From the NCBI GenBank assembly GCA_963582065.1, contig CAUZRQ010000003.1, positions 62,001 through 126,000 of the forward strand: a stretch of 64,000 bases of DNA, in the 5' to 3' direction. Source of the stretch: UBA8437 sp963582065 (GTDB lineage Bacteria > Planctomycetota > Planctomycetia > Planctomycetales > Planctomycetaceae). The translations under genes were made by a program, and so were the position numbers. Below are positions 36,159-45,032 of this stretch, one piece after another (the first letter of the stretch is position 1; every line of letters starts with the position of its first letter). Under the pieces are notes generated by a model that had not been told where the DNA came from, did no database searches, and was given only the letters and a program-made list of their open reading frames with translations.

Positions 36159-37184
36159 ATGTCCAGTGTGCTGGTTACTGGCGGCTGCGGCTTCATTGGT
36201 TCGAATTTCATTCGCTGGTTGCTCGAGGATGACTCCGATGCTCGGATCGTCAACTTCGACAAGTTGACCTACGCGGGGAACCCCGAGAATCTGGCCGCCG
36301 TGGCCGAATCGGCCCGATACGAATTCCGTCCCGGCGATATTGCCGATCGGGAACGGGTTGATGGACTGCTCGAGGAATTCGAGATTGACGCGATCGTGAA
36401 TTTCGCAGCCGAGAGTCACGTTGATCGGAGCATCCTGGACTCGACACCGTTCATCCAGACCAACATTGTGGGCACGCAGGTGCTGATCGATGCCGCGCGG
36501 GCGGCCGGTACCGGTCGATTCGTCCAGGTGTCGACCGACGAAGTCTACGGGAGCCTGGGCGCCACCGGAGCGTTCACCGAGCAGACTCCGCTGGCGCCAA
36601 ACAGCCCCTACGCCGCCTCGAAAACCGCTGCCGATCTCCTGGTACGTGCGGCCGTTCACACGCATGGCTTCCCGGGAGTCGTGACCCGTTGCTCGAACAA
36701 CTACGGCCCGTATCAGTTCCCCGAAAAGCTGATTCCGTTGTTCATCAGCAATGCACTCGACCACCAGCCGTTGCCGGTTTACGGCGACGGCGAAAACGTC
36801 CGCGATTGGATCCACGTCGACGATCACTGCCGGGGAATAGCGGCGGTGCTGCGTCAGGGAGAGCCGGGCGACATCTACAATTTCGGTGGTCGGGCCGAGA
36901 TGTCCAATATCGGCCTGACCCGCCGCCTGTTGAAATTGCTGGATCGCCCCGAATCGCTGATCCGTTTCGTTCCCGATCGGCCGGGCCACGACCAGCGTTA
37001 TGCCATCGACTGCAGCCGTGCCGAAACACAACTGGGATGGAAGCCGACGGTGTCTTTTGACGAAGGGCTGGCGGCAACAGTCGAATGGTATCTGCAGAAT
37101 GCTGAATGGGTCGAGCGGGTGCGGAGCGGCGCCTACCGTGAGTATTACCGGCAACAGTACGGGGAGCGTTTGCGGGACGAGTGA
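36159..37184 (+). CDS. rfbB: dTDP-glucose 4,6-dehydratase
   Basis: The 341-residue enzyme of the extended SDR class has the NAD-binding GGCGFIGSNF, the STDEVYGS segment and the catalytic Tyr-Lys in SPYAASKTAAD, followed by RCSNNYGPYQFPEKLIPLFI. It converts dTDP-glucose to dTDP-4-keto-6-deoxyglucose in deoxysugar synthesis. The ATG at 36159, three bases after the gyrA stop, is preceded by GGAG; a GTG just before it (36156) is possible. No other dTDP-sugar gene is nearby, so co-transcription with gyrA may be incidental. Confidence 0.9.
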   Translation: MSSVLVTGGCGFIGSNFIRWLLEDDSDARIVNFDKLTYAGNPENLAAVAESARYEFRPGDIADRERVDGLLEEFEIDAIVNFAAESHVDRSILDSTPFIQTNIVGTQVLIDAARAAGTGRFVQVSTDEVYGSLGATGAFTEQTPLAPNSPYAASKTAADLLVRAAVHTHGFPGVVTRCSNNYGPYQFPEKLIPLFISNALDHQPLPVYGDGENVRDWIHVDDHCRGIAAVLRQGEPGDIYNFGGRAEMSNIGLTRRLLKLLDRPESLIRFVPDRPGHDQRYAIDCSRAETQLGWKPTVSFDEGLAATVEWYLQNAEWVERVRSGAYREYYRQQYGERLRDE

Positions 37185-37211
37185 TCGTTGATCGTCAGTT
37201 GGCTGCTCGGC

Positions 37212-37240
37212 TAGGCACTCGTGCGATCGTTGCGTATAAT
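37212..37240 (+). promoter_or_regulatory. Candidate sigma70-type promoter of prfB
   Basis: TAGGCA (37212-37217) and a perfect TATAAT (37235-37240) are separated by 17 bases, 66 bases upstream of the prfB start. The -35 box matches four of six consensus positions. Confidence 0.5.
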
Positions 37241-37306
37241 CTGCTCCCTGTGGTGGACAGCCGGGGCCAGTCGGCACGGTTGAGAAGAGGCCTGGAGTCA
37301 GATCCG

Positions 37307-38465
37307 ATGGAACATGAACTGCGAACCGCCTGTAAAGGCGTGATCGAGCGGATCGTTCAACTCCGGGATTCCCTTTGACCTGGCCGGAATGCTCGGTCAA
37401 CGTGATTCCATCAATGCCCGAATGGCCGCTCCCGGTTTCTGGGCCAACCAGGAGGCCGCTCAGGAGCAGGTCGACGCGTTGAAACGACTCAACGCGACGT
37501 TGAAACCGCTCGAGGAGTTGTCAGCGGCCGGCGAAGACCTGGAAATCCTCGGGGAACTGTCCGAGGAGGACGAGTCGGGGACGACGGACCGTGAGGTGGC
37601 CGAGATCGTTCAGGCCGTCGGACCTCAACTCGAACAACTCGAACTCCGATCGATGATGTCCGATCCGTATGACCAGTCGGGGGCGTTCGTCCAGATCCAG
37701 GCTGGCGAGGGTGGGACTGACTCCTCGGATTGGGCCGAGATGCTCTTGAGAATGTACGGGCGGTGGGCCGAGCAGAGAGGATTTGGCTCCGAGATGATGG
37801 AGTTGTCTGAAGCTGACGAGGCGGGGATTCGCAGTGCCACCATCGCCATTCGCGGTGCCTACGCTTACGGCTACCTCCGCGGCGAAACCGGAAATCACCG
37901 GCTGATCCGAATCAGTCCGTTTGATGCCGCCGGTCGACGTCATACCTCGTTCGCCGCGGTGGACGTGACGCCCGAGATCGATGAAGACCTGCAGGTCGAA
38001 ATCAACTTCGAGACGGATGTCCGGGAAGACACATATCGAGCCAGCGGGGCCGGGGGACAGCACGTCAACAAGACGGATTCTGCGATTCGCCTGACACACC
38101 TGTCCAGCGGCGTCGTCGTGCAGTGCCAAAGTCAGCGGAGCCAGCACAAGAACCGTGCGCAGGCCCGCAAGATGCTTGCGGCCAAGTTGTACCAGATCAA
38201 GGTCGAAAAGCGGGATGCCGAGCTGGCCGCCAAGCGGGGGCAGAAGTCCAAGATCGGGTTCGGCGGGCAGACGGTCCGCAACTACGTGCTGCATCCGGAA
38301 CAATACGTCAAGGACACCCGGACTGGCTTGAAGGTGGGCAATCCCCAACCGGTGCTCGACGGCGACATCGATGCGTTCGTGGAGGAGTTCCTCAGGTGGG
38401 GCATGGGGCAGGGGACTTCGGAGACCGATTCCGGCGACAGGACACAGCCAGCGTCCCGACGGTGA
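37307..38465 (+). CDS. prfB: Peptide chain release factor 2, with programmed +1 frameshift
   Basis: The gene must be read as 37307-37375 joined to 37377-38465. The first 23 codons end at CTT followed by TGA (37376-37378). Slipping +1 on CTT continues with GAC CTG GCC and restores a normal RF2 of about 385 residues. The RF2 specificity motif SPF is in LIRISPFDAAG, and the catalytic GGQ in ASGAGGQHVNKTDSAI. RF2 releases chains at UGA and UAA, so the in-frame UGA lets it control its own level. The start ATG has GGAG about 10 bases upstream. A C-terminal Thr/Ser/Arg-rich extension of about 15 residues is present. Confidence 0.92.
37373..37379 (+). promoter_or_regulatory. prfB: Programmed +1 frameshift site in prfB
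   Basis: CTTTGAC is identical to the classical slip site: peptidyl-tRNA on CTT re-pairs one base forward when TGA is decoded slowly. A CGGGA purine stretch lies shortly upstream in the place of the stimulatory Shine-Dalgarno-like element of E. coli, but it is a weaker match. Confidence 0.88.
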
Positions 38466-38488
38466 CATCTCGGCCGAGGAACAAGAGC

Positions 38489-39814
38489 ATGGTGCGACAT
38501 CTTTCCGCGTGGCTGTTGGGTGCGACTGTGATGTGTGGGTGCGCCGAACCGGAAACAACGGTTCCCGAGACAACTGCCGCTGCGCCAAACCAGGGCGATG
38601 CCACGAGTGGAGAGCCTGGTGGTGCCAAAGATGGCCATTCGGCTTCGACAACCACCAAGCCTCCTGCCGACGAAAAGAAACCGGGTGAGAGTTTGTCGAG
38701 TTGTCCGGAGCCGTTGCTGAGTCAGGCACAGTTGGCCGATGGTTGGGTGCAGTTGTTCGATGGCCAGACGTTGTTCGGCTGGAAGGCCAACAGCCAGGCG
38801 AACTGGTCGGTCAGGGACGGGGTGATTCATGCCGACACGGGGCCCCCCGGTCTGCTTGTGACCACGGTGCCGTTTGCCGATTACGAGTTGACCTGCGACT
38901 TCAAGTTGGCCACCGGGGGCAACAGCGGGGTGTTTCTGCGGACTCCCGTGACGCCCGAGAATCCGGCGGCGGACTGCTACGAATTGAACATCTGCGATTC
39001 GCATCCGGCATTCCAGACCGCGAGTCTTGTCGCCAGGCAAAAAGGGCCCACCGGCCTGGAGGTGGAAGGCGAGTGGCATACGTTTCAGGTCCGGTTGCAG
39101 GGTGCGAAACTGACGGTGAAACTCGATGGCAAGCCCGTGCTGGATTTCACCGACAAGACGGACTCGCCACTCGCTTCCGGACGCATCGGTTTGCAGATGA
39201 ACGGGGGAGAGATCGAATTCCGGAACGTGTTTGCCCGACCCTTGGGAGTCCGGCCACTGTTCAACGGCGATGACCTTGCGGGATGGCGTGAGGTGCCCGG
39301 TGGCGAGAGCCGCTTCACGGTGGTCGACGGAGCGATACACGTCGAAGACGGGGCCGGGTTTCTCGAATCCGAATCGACTTGGGGAGATTTCGTGTTGCAG
39401 GCCGAGGCGCGTACAAACGGCGACAAGCTGAACAGCGGGATTTTCTTCCGGGCGGAACCTGGTACGGCAGAACATCCGTCGAATGGCTACGAGCTCCAAA
39501 TCCACAACGGCAGCAGGAATGGAGACCGGTTGGCTCCGGACAACGCCGGGACCGGGGCAATTTTCCGTCGAACGACCGCCCGGTTTGTTGCCGCCGAGGA
39601 CCGCAAATGGTGTGCGCTCACGCTGGTGGCCTCCGGCGCAAGGATCGCCGTGTGGGTCAATGGCCTGCAGGTGACCGACTGGCTGGACGAACGACCGGAC
39701 GATCCCAATCCTCGTCGCGGTCGACGTCTGGAGGCCGGGCACATCAGCCTGCAGGGGCACGATCCGACAACGGACCTGGACTTTCGGGCGATTCGCGCCG
39801 CGGCACTCCCTTGA
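38489..39814 (+). CDS. Lipoprotein with two DUF1080 (3-keto-disaccharide hydrolase) domains
   Basis: A signal peptide with a lipobox-like ATVMCGCAEP is followed by a Thr/Pro/Lys-rich linker and two tandem DUF1080 (concanavalin-like) domains. The first starts with WVQLFDGQTLFGWKAN and the second with LFNGDDLAGWREVPGG. DUF1080 proteins are widespread in Planctomycetota and Bacteroidota; some hydrolyse 3-keto-glycosides. The ATG at 38489 with GAGGAAC upstream is preferred over in-frame codons inside prfB. The gap to prfB is 23 bases, so they may share a transcript. Confidence 0.86.
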   Translation: MVRHLSAWLLGATVMCGCAEPETTVPETTAAAPNQGDATSGEPGGAKDGHSASTTTKPPADEKKPGESLSSCPEPLLSQAQLADGWVQLFDGQTLFGWKANSQANWSVRDGVIHADTGPPGLLVTTVPFADYELTCDFKLATGGNSGVFLRTPVTPENPAADCYELNICDSHPAFQTASLVARQKGPTGLEVEGEWHTFQVRLQGAKLTVKLDGKPVLDFTDKTDSPLASGRIGLQMNGGEIEFRNVFARPLGVRPLFNGDDLAGWREVPGGESRFTVVDGAIHVEDGAGFLESESTWGDFVLQAEARTNGDKLNSGIFFRAEPGTAEHPSNGYELQIHNGSRNGDRLAPDNAGTGAIFRRTTARFVAAEDRKWCALTLVASGARIAVWVNGLQVTDWLDERPDDPNPRRGRRLEAGHISLQGHDPTTDLDFRAIRAAALP

Positions 39815-39850
39815 CCGAATTTCGCAGTCGGGTGATGAGACTGTCTGGTG

Positions 39851-40660
39851 TCAAGCCGAGCGGCGTGCCCGGGAGACGTCAAGGAGTCTGACGAGTTCGC
39901 CGGGACGTGCCGCCGCGGCCAGTTTGTCGCGGACGACGATTCGGAATGGTGCGGTCATCGGGTCGAATGGTGGGCCGGGCAGGTTGTCGGGGATGTTGGT
40001 CAGCAGAACGGCAACCTGGAAACTGCCGCCCCCCAGGTCCGCACCCCATTCGGAGAAGCGACTCTCTTCCCAGGGGTCGATGTCGACGAGCAACAGGTCG
40101 GCGGCCGGCAGTGGTCCCGAGACGCCGCCCACGCATGACAGTTGGTCAGCCAGCGTGTGGGCCCAGGTGGAGTCCGGGGAGATGATGTGAAACCGAAACG
40201 CGGTTTGTTCGGGGTGGTGTCGTGTCCGGTATTCGGAAGCAGCGATCTCGTCGCGGGAGGCGGTCCAGGGCAACCCCGTTTCAACCCCGCCGAGTACGCG
40301 ACATTCCGCCGCCAGGCGGTTCGCCGCCGAGGTGTGCGGCACACGGACCGCCAGGGGCCAGTTGTCGCGGTTCCGGCCGTCACCCCGGCACCACGGCCCA
40401 TAACAGACGACCAGACGGGCCAGCGGCCAGGTCGAGAGCAGTTGCCGAATATCTCGTGACGGAAACTGATCGGGGGTGTCCTGGAGAACGACGACCAGGT
40501 CCGGGACGTCGCTGTCGAGTTGCTTTAGCGCCGTGGTGATTGTCTCGGCACGCCATTCGGGATAAAGCCCGTGAAGCGGGCCAAGCCGATCGGCCAGGCG
40601 TGCGGCCCATGCTGAGGCGACGCGGCCGAGGAGCAATGTCCGATGTGAGGTCGTCGTCAC
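39851..40660 (-). CDS. Hypothetical protein with receiver-like repeats
   Basis: The 269-residue soluble protein seems to contain two alpha/beta halves. The first has hydrophobic strands such as DLVVVLQDTPDQF and ARLVVCYGPW, and the second ADLLLVDIDPWE and VAVLLTNIPD, a pattern reminiscent of degenerate response-regulator receiver folds without a clear phospho-acceptor. The start is GTG with GGAGG upstream. I do not recognise a named family. It is followed on the same strand by a CBS-domain gene transcribed towards it from 41221. Confidence 0.6.
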   Translation of the reverse strand: MTTTSHRTLLLGRVASAWAARLADRLGPLHGLYPEWRAETITTALKQLDSDVPDLVVVLQDTPDQFPSRDIRQLLSTWPLARLVVCYGPWCRGDGRNRDNWPLAVRVPHTSAANRLAAECRVLGGVETGLPWTASRDEIAASEYRTRHHPEQTAFRFHIISPDSTWAHTLADQLSCVGGVSGPLPAADLLLVDIDPWEESRFSEWGADLGGGSFQVAVLLTNIPDNLPGPPFDPMTAPFRIVVRDKLAAAARPGELVRLLDVSRARRSA

Positions 40661-40699
40661 GAGGCCTCCGTCCCTGGCGGCCGATGAATGAGCAAGGGG

Positions 40700-41221
40700 T
40701 CAGCCGGTCGTTCGCAGTTCGGCAAAGCGGACGCAGAGAAACCTGAGGATGTCTCGGACCGAGATCACGCCTGTCGGGCGGTCGTCGTCGTCGACGACCG
40801 GAAGGTGGCGGTAGCCCCCCAGGTCCATGGCGTGCAGGGCATAGCCGATCGAATCGTCCTGGCTGACGGTCACCGGGGTGCCGGTCATGAAGTCTGCCAC
40901 GGGCTGACTCATGCGGGTGATGTCCTCTGAGAATCGGTTCAGAACGTCTCGTTCCGTGAGGATTCCGGAAAGGTTTCCTTCGGAGTCGACGACCAGCAGG
41001 CAGCCCACGCGGTGTTGTGACATCGACTCGATGGCGGACGAGATGGGGTCAGCCGGACCCGCGGTCAAGGGGACCGCGGGGCAGAGCGCCGCGACGGCAT
41101 GTCGGGAGATCGACTGCTCGAGGTCACCACCGGCGAGATCGAGCGGGGTCAGTGGCTGTCCGCAGGCCTCGCAGTTGTCCATGCCTTCGATGTTATCGAA
41201 TCCACAATCGGGACACAGCAT
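40700..41221 (-). CDS. Zinc-ribbon CBS-pair protein
   Basis: The 173-residue protein begins with a zinc ribbon (CPDCG and CEACG) and continues with two CBS motifs forming one Bateman module (GILTERDVLNRF; GGYRHLPVVDDDDRPTGVIS). CBS pairs bind adenine nucleotides or related ligands and regulate partner proteins. It lies 39 bases downstream of korB on the same strand, while a related CBS protein lies upstream of korA, which suggests regulation of the oxidoreductase by energy charge (inference). Confidence 0.82.
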   Translation of the reverse strand: MLCPDCGFDNIEGMDNCEACGQPLTPLDLAGGDLEQSISRHAVAALCPAVPLTAGPADPISSAIESMSQHRVGCLLVVDSEGNLSGILTERDVLNRFSEDITRMSQPVADFMTGTPVTVSQDDSIGYALHAMDLGGYRHLPVVDDDDRPTGVISVRDILRFLCVRFAELRTTG

Positions 41222-41260
41222 TGGAGGATCTCCACAGCCGAGCGACGACGGGTAAGACTT

Positions 41261-42280
<1,020 letters not shown>

Positions 42281-42352
42281 CGCCGTGTCGCTCGTCTTCT
42301 GTCTGGGGAACACTCCACGGGATCGCGCGGAGTGGGTGTCGGGTAAATCCGG

Positions 42353-44215
42353 CTACAGCCGGGACTGGATTGCCTCGATCAGTTCGCTGATTCGGAACGG
42401 CTTGCCCTGGATCTTGTTGTAGCCCTGGGCATCGACCAGGAAGGTCGAACGAAGCAGTCGGACAAGTTGTCCGAGATTGAGTTCGGGAACCAGGACGGTC
42501 TCGAATCGCTGGAGTAGTTCTCCGAGGTTGCTGGGGAAGGGATTCAGGTACCGAAGGTGGGCGTGGCCGACCGAGTGGCCGTCCTCGGAGAGTGTTTTGA
42601 CCGCCTGGCGGACGGAGCCAAAAGTGCCGCCCCAGCTGACCACCAGCACAGAACCTTCCTGCGCGCCGAAGACATCCTGTTCGGGGATTGATGCGGCTAC
42701 GTTGGCGACCTTCTGCGCACGCACCTTGCACATGTGTTCGTGGTTGTTGGGATCGTAATCGACGTTCCCCGTAACATCGGATTTTTCGAGCCCACCCAGG
42801 CGGTGCATCAGGCCAGGAGTGCCGACCTTGACCCAGGGCCGCACAAGGCGGTCGTCTCGCAGGTACGGCTGAAAACCGTCGTCGGAATTCGCCTCGGTCG
42901 GGTGATCGATGTGGATCGGAGTCAGGTCGCTCAGCGAGGGGACGCGCCAGGGCTCGGCTCCGTTGGCAATGTAACCGTCGGAGAGCAACATGACCGGGGT
43001 CATGAATTCGACGGCAATTCGCATTGCTTCCTGGGCCATCCAAAAACAATCGCCGGGGGTCGCCGGGGCCACGATCGGAAGCGGGCTTTCGCCGTTGCGG
43101 CCGAACATCGCCAGCATCAGGTCCGACTGCTCGGTCTTGGTGGGCAGTCCGGTGCTGGGGCCACCGCGCTGGACATCAACGATGACCATCGGCAGTTCGG
43201 TCATCACGCCCAGGCCCATGGCTTCACCCTTGAGGCAGATTCCAGGCCCGCTGCTGGCGGAGATCGCAAGCTCGCCGGCGAATGCCGCGCCGACAGCCGC
43301 AGACATCGCGGCGATTTCGTCCTCGGCCTGGAAAGTGCGAACGCCGAAGTGCTTCAGCCGTGAAAGTTCGTGGAGGATGTCGCTGGCAGGGGTGATGGGA
43401 TACCCGGCATAGAACAGCGGACGATCGGCCAGCTTGGCTGCTGCGGTGAATCCGAAGGCCAGCGCCTCGTTGCCGGTGATCTTGCGGTATTTGCCCGGGG
43501 GCAATTTGGCCGGGGGAACTCGAAAATGAACCCGGAAGGACCCGGTCGAGTTCCCGTAATTCTGGCCACCCTGCAGAGCCTTGAGGTTGGCCTCGGCGAT
43601 TTCGGGCTTCTTGGAGAACTTTTCGGTGACCCAGTTGTGTGTCGGAGTGGCGTCGCGTTCGTACAGCCAGTAGACCAGCCCGAGCGCGAAGAAGTTCTTG
43701 CAACGATCCGCTTCGCTAGGCGAGAGCCCGAGGCCGTCTACCGCGTCACGGGTCAGTCGGGTCATCTCCACCTTGTGGACATCGAAAGGGGCGAGCAGGT
43801 CCTCGTCGTCCAGCGGGCTGGATTCGTAACCGGCCTTCTTCAGGTCCCCGGTATCGAACGAATCCTGGTTGACGATCAGCGTGCCGCCGCGTTTCAGGTC
43901 GGCGATGTTCGTCTTCAGGGCGGCCGGGTTCATCGCCACCAGCGTGTCGACTTCGTCGCCCGGTGTGTAGACGTCGTTGCTGGAGAAGTGCAACTGGAAG
44001 CCGCTGACTCCCGCCAGCGATCCGGCCGGTGCTCGGATCTCGGCTGGAAAGTCCGGCAGGGTGCTGACGTCGTTGCCGAAGACGGCCGAGACATTGGTCA
44101 TCTGCGAGCCGGCCAATTGCATGCCGTCACCGCTGTCGCCGCAGAAGCGAATCACAATCGTGTTGCGTTCTTCGCTGCGTTTCTCGTTCGCCGGGGCGAC
44201 ATCTGTAGTAGCCAT
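42353..44215 (-). CDS. korA: 2-oxoacid:ferredoxin oxidoreductase, alpha (gamma-alpha fused) subunit
   Basis: The 620-residue protein is the fused gamma-alpha type: the gamma domain (FCGDSGDGMQLAGSQMTN) occupies about 1-205 and the alpha domain follows, with YAGYPITPASDIL, FQAEDEIAAM and GGPSTGLPTKTEQSDL. These motifs bind substrate and form the thiamine-diphosphate site at the interface with KorB. GAGGAG precedes the ATG. This enzyme family replaces or supplements 2-oxoglutarate dehydrogenase. The substrate (2-oxoglutarate versus another 2-oxoacid) is not decided by sequence. Confidence 0.89.
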   Translation of the reverse strand: MATTDVAPANEKRSEERNTIVIRFCGDSGDGMQLAGSQMTNVSAVFGNDVSTLPDFPAEIRAPAGSLAGVSGFQLHFSSNDVYTPGDEVDTLVAMNPAALKTNIADLKRGGTLIVNQDSFDTGDLKKAGYESSPLDDEDLLAPFDVHKVEMTRLTRDAVDGLGLSPSEADRCKNFFALGLVYWLYERDATPTHNWVTEKFSKKPEIAEANLKALQGGQNYGNSTGSFRVHFRVPPAKLPPGKYRKITGNEALAFGFTAAAKLADRPLFYAGYPITPASDILHELSRLKHFGVRTFQAEDEIAAMSAAVGAAFAGELAISASSGPGICLKGEAMGLGVMTELPMVIVDVQRGGPSTGLPTKTEQSDLMLAMFGRNGESPLPIVAPATPGDCFWMAQEAMRIAVEFMTPVMLLSDGYIANGAEPWRVPSLSDLTPIHIDHPTEANSDDGFQPYLRDDRLVRPWVKVGTPGLMHRLGGLEKSDVTGNVDYDPNNHEHMCKVRAQKVANVAASIPEQDVFGAQEGSVLVVSWGGTFGSVRQAVKTLSEDGHSVGHAHLRYLNPFPSNLGELLQRFETVLVPELNLGQLVRLLRSTFLVDAQGYNKIQGKPFRISELIEAIQSRL

Positions 44216-44336
44216 CAGTGCAGAACTCCTCGTCTTCAGAACGCAACCGGAGGCTGGACGCGGGAAGACAGTCGGTCAGGGCGGGCGGGTCGTGTGCCGG
44301 GCGGGATTGTGGGTGGAGTGTGGGTGGAGTGTGGGG

Positions 44337-44822
44337 TCAGGCGCCTTCGCGGTTTCGAGCTGTCAGTTGGATCTGTGAGGCCTGGTTATGAACGGTTTGG
44401 GCGTAGTGTTCCACAAGGAAACCGGTGACGGTCTTGACGTCAACGACGCCTTCGGGTTTGCCGTCATCGTCCAGGACGGGCAGGCGGCGATAGCCACCGC
44501 TGTCCATCAGCCCGATGACGTGGAACAGGGTGTCTCGGTTGGTGACGGTGGTGGGCTGCTGGGTCATCAGCGAGGCGATCGGCGTCTCGTGGTCGACACC
44601 GGAATGGAGTGAGTGCAGGATGTCTCGTTCTGTGAGAATGCCTACCAGTTCTCCCTCATTACAGATCAGCGCACAACCGTGACTGTGTTTTCGCATCACC
44701 GCAACAGCCGAGCCGAATGTGTCGGTGGGAGACAGTTGTTGACGCACCTTCAGCGTCAGCTGCCCCACCTGTGCAGACTGGAGCAGAGCTCGCAGTTGGA
44801 TCCCTTCGGATCGTCCGGTCAT
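44337..44822 (-). CDS. CBS-pair protein upstream of korA
   Basis: The 161-residue protein is one Bateman module (GILTERDILHSLHSG, then SGGYRRLPVLDDDGKPEG) without the zinc ribbon of its relative at 40700-41221. The two share enough sequence, including TERD and GGYR-LPV, to look like paralogues. It is 121 bases upstream of korA on the same strand. The ATG at 44822 is preferred; a start 9 codons upstream is possible. Confidence 0.82.
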   Translation of the reverse strand: MTGRSEGIQLRALLQSAQVGQLTLKVRQQLSPTDTFGSAVAVMRKHSHGCALICNEGELVGILTERDILHSLHSGVDHETPIASLMTQQPTTVTNRDTLFHVIGLMDSGGYRRLPVLDDDGKPEGVVDVKTVTGFLVEHYAQTVHNQASQIQLTARNREGA

Positions 44823-45032
44823 GGCGGCAAACCCGCATCCCCTGTTCAATCAACGGCGCGCATTGTCGCAGCTTAGCCGCAACGGGAAAAGCCCGCGTTT
44901 GGGGAAATGCGATCAACGATTGGACTGGGCCGTGGCTCATCGGGTCGGTCTTGTCGGAAGCATGGAGATCTGGGATAACCCTGCCGCTTCGCACCAGGGA
45001 CACTCCCGTCTCGTGGCCACAGGATTGCCACC

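Noticed and set aside
34440..37400. A long open frame of nearly 1000 codons on the minus strand across gyrA and rfbB
   Set aside because: It is antisense to two clear housekeeping genes, has no recognisable domain and shows a composition typical of GC-rich shadow frames.
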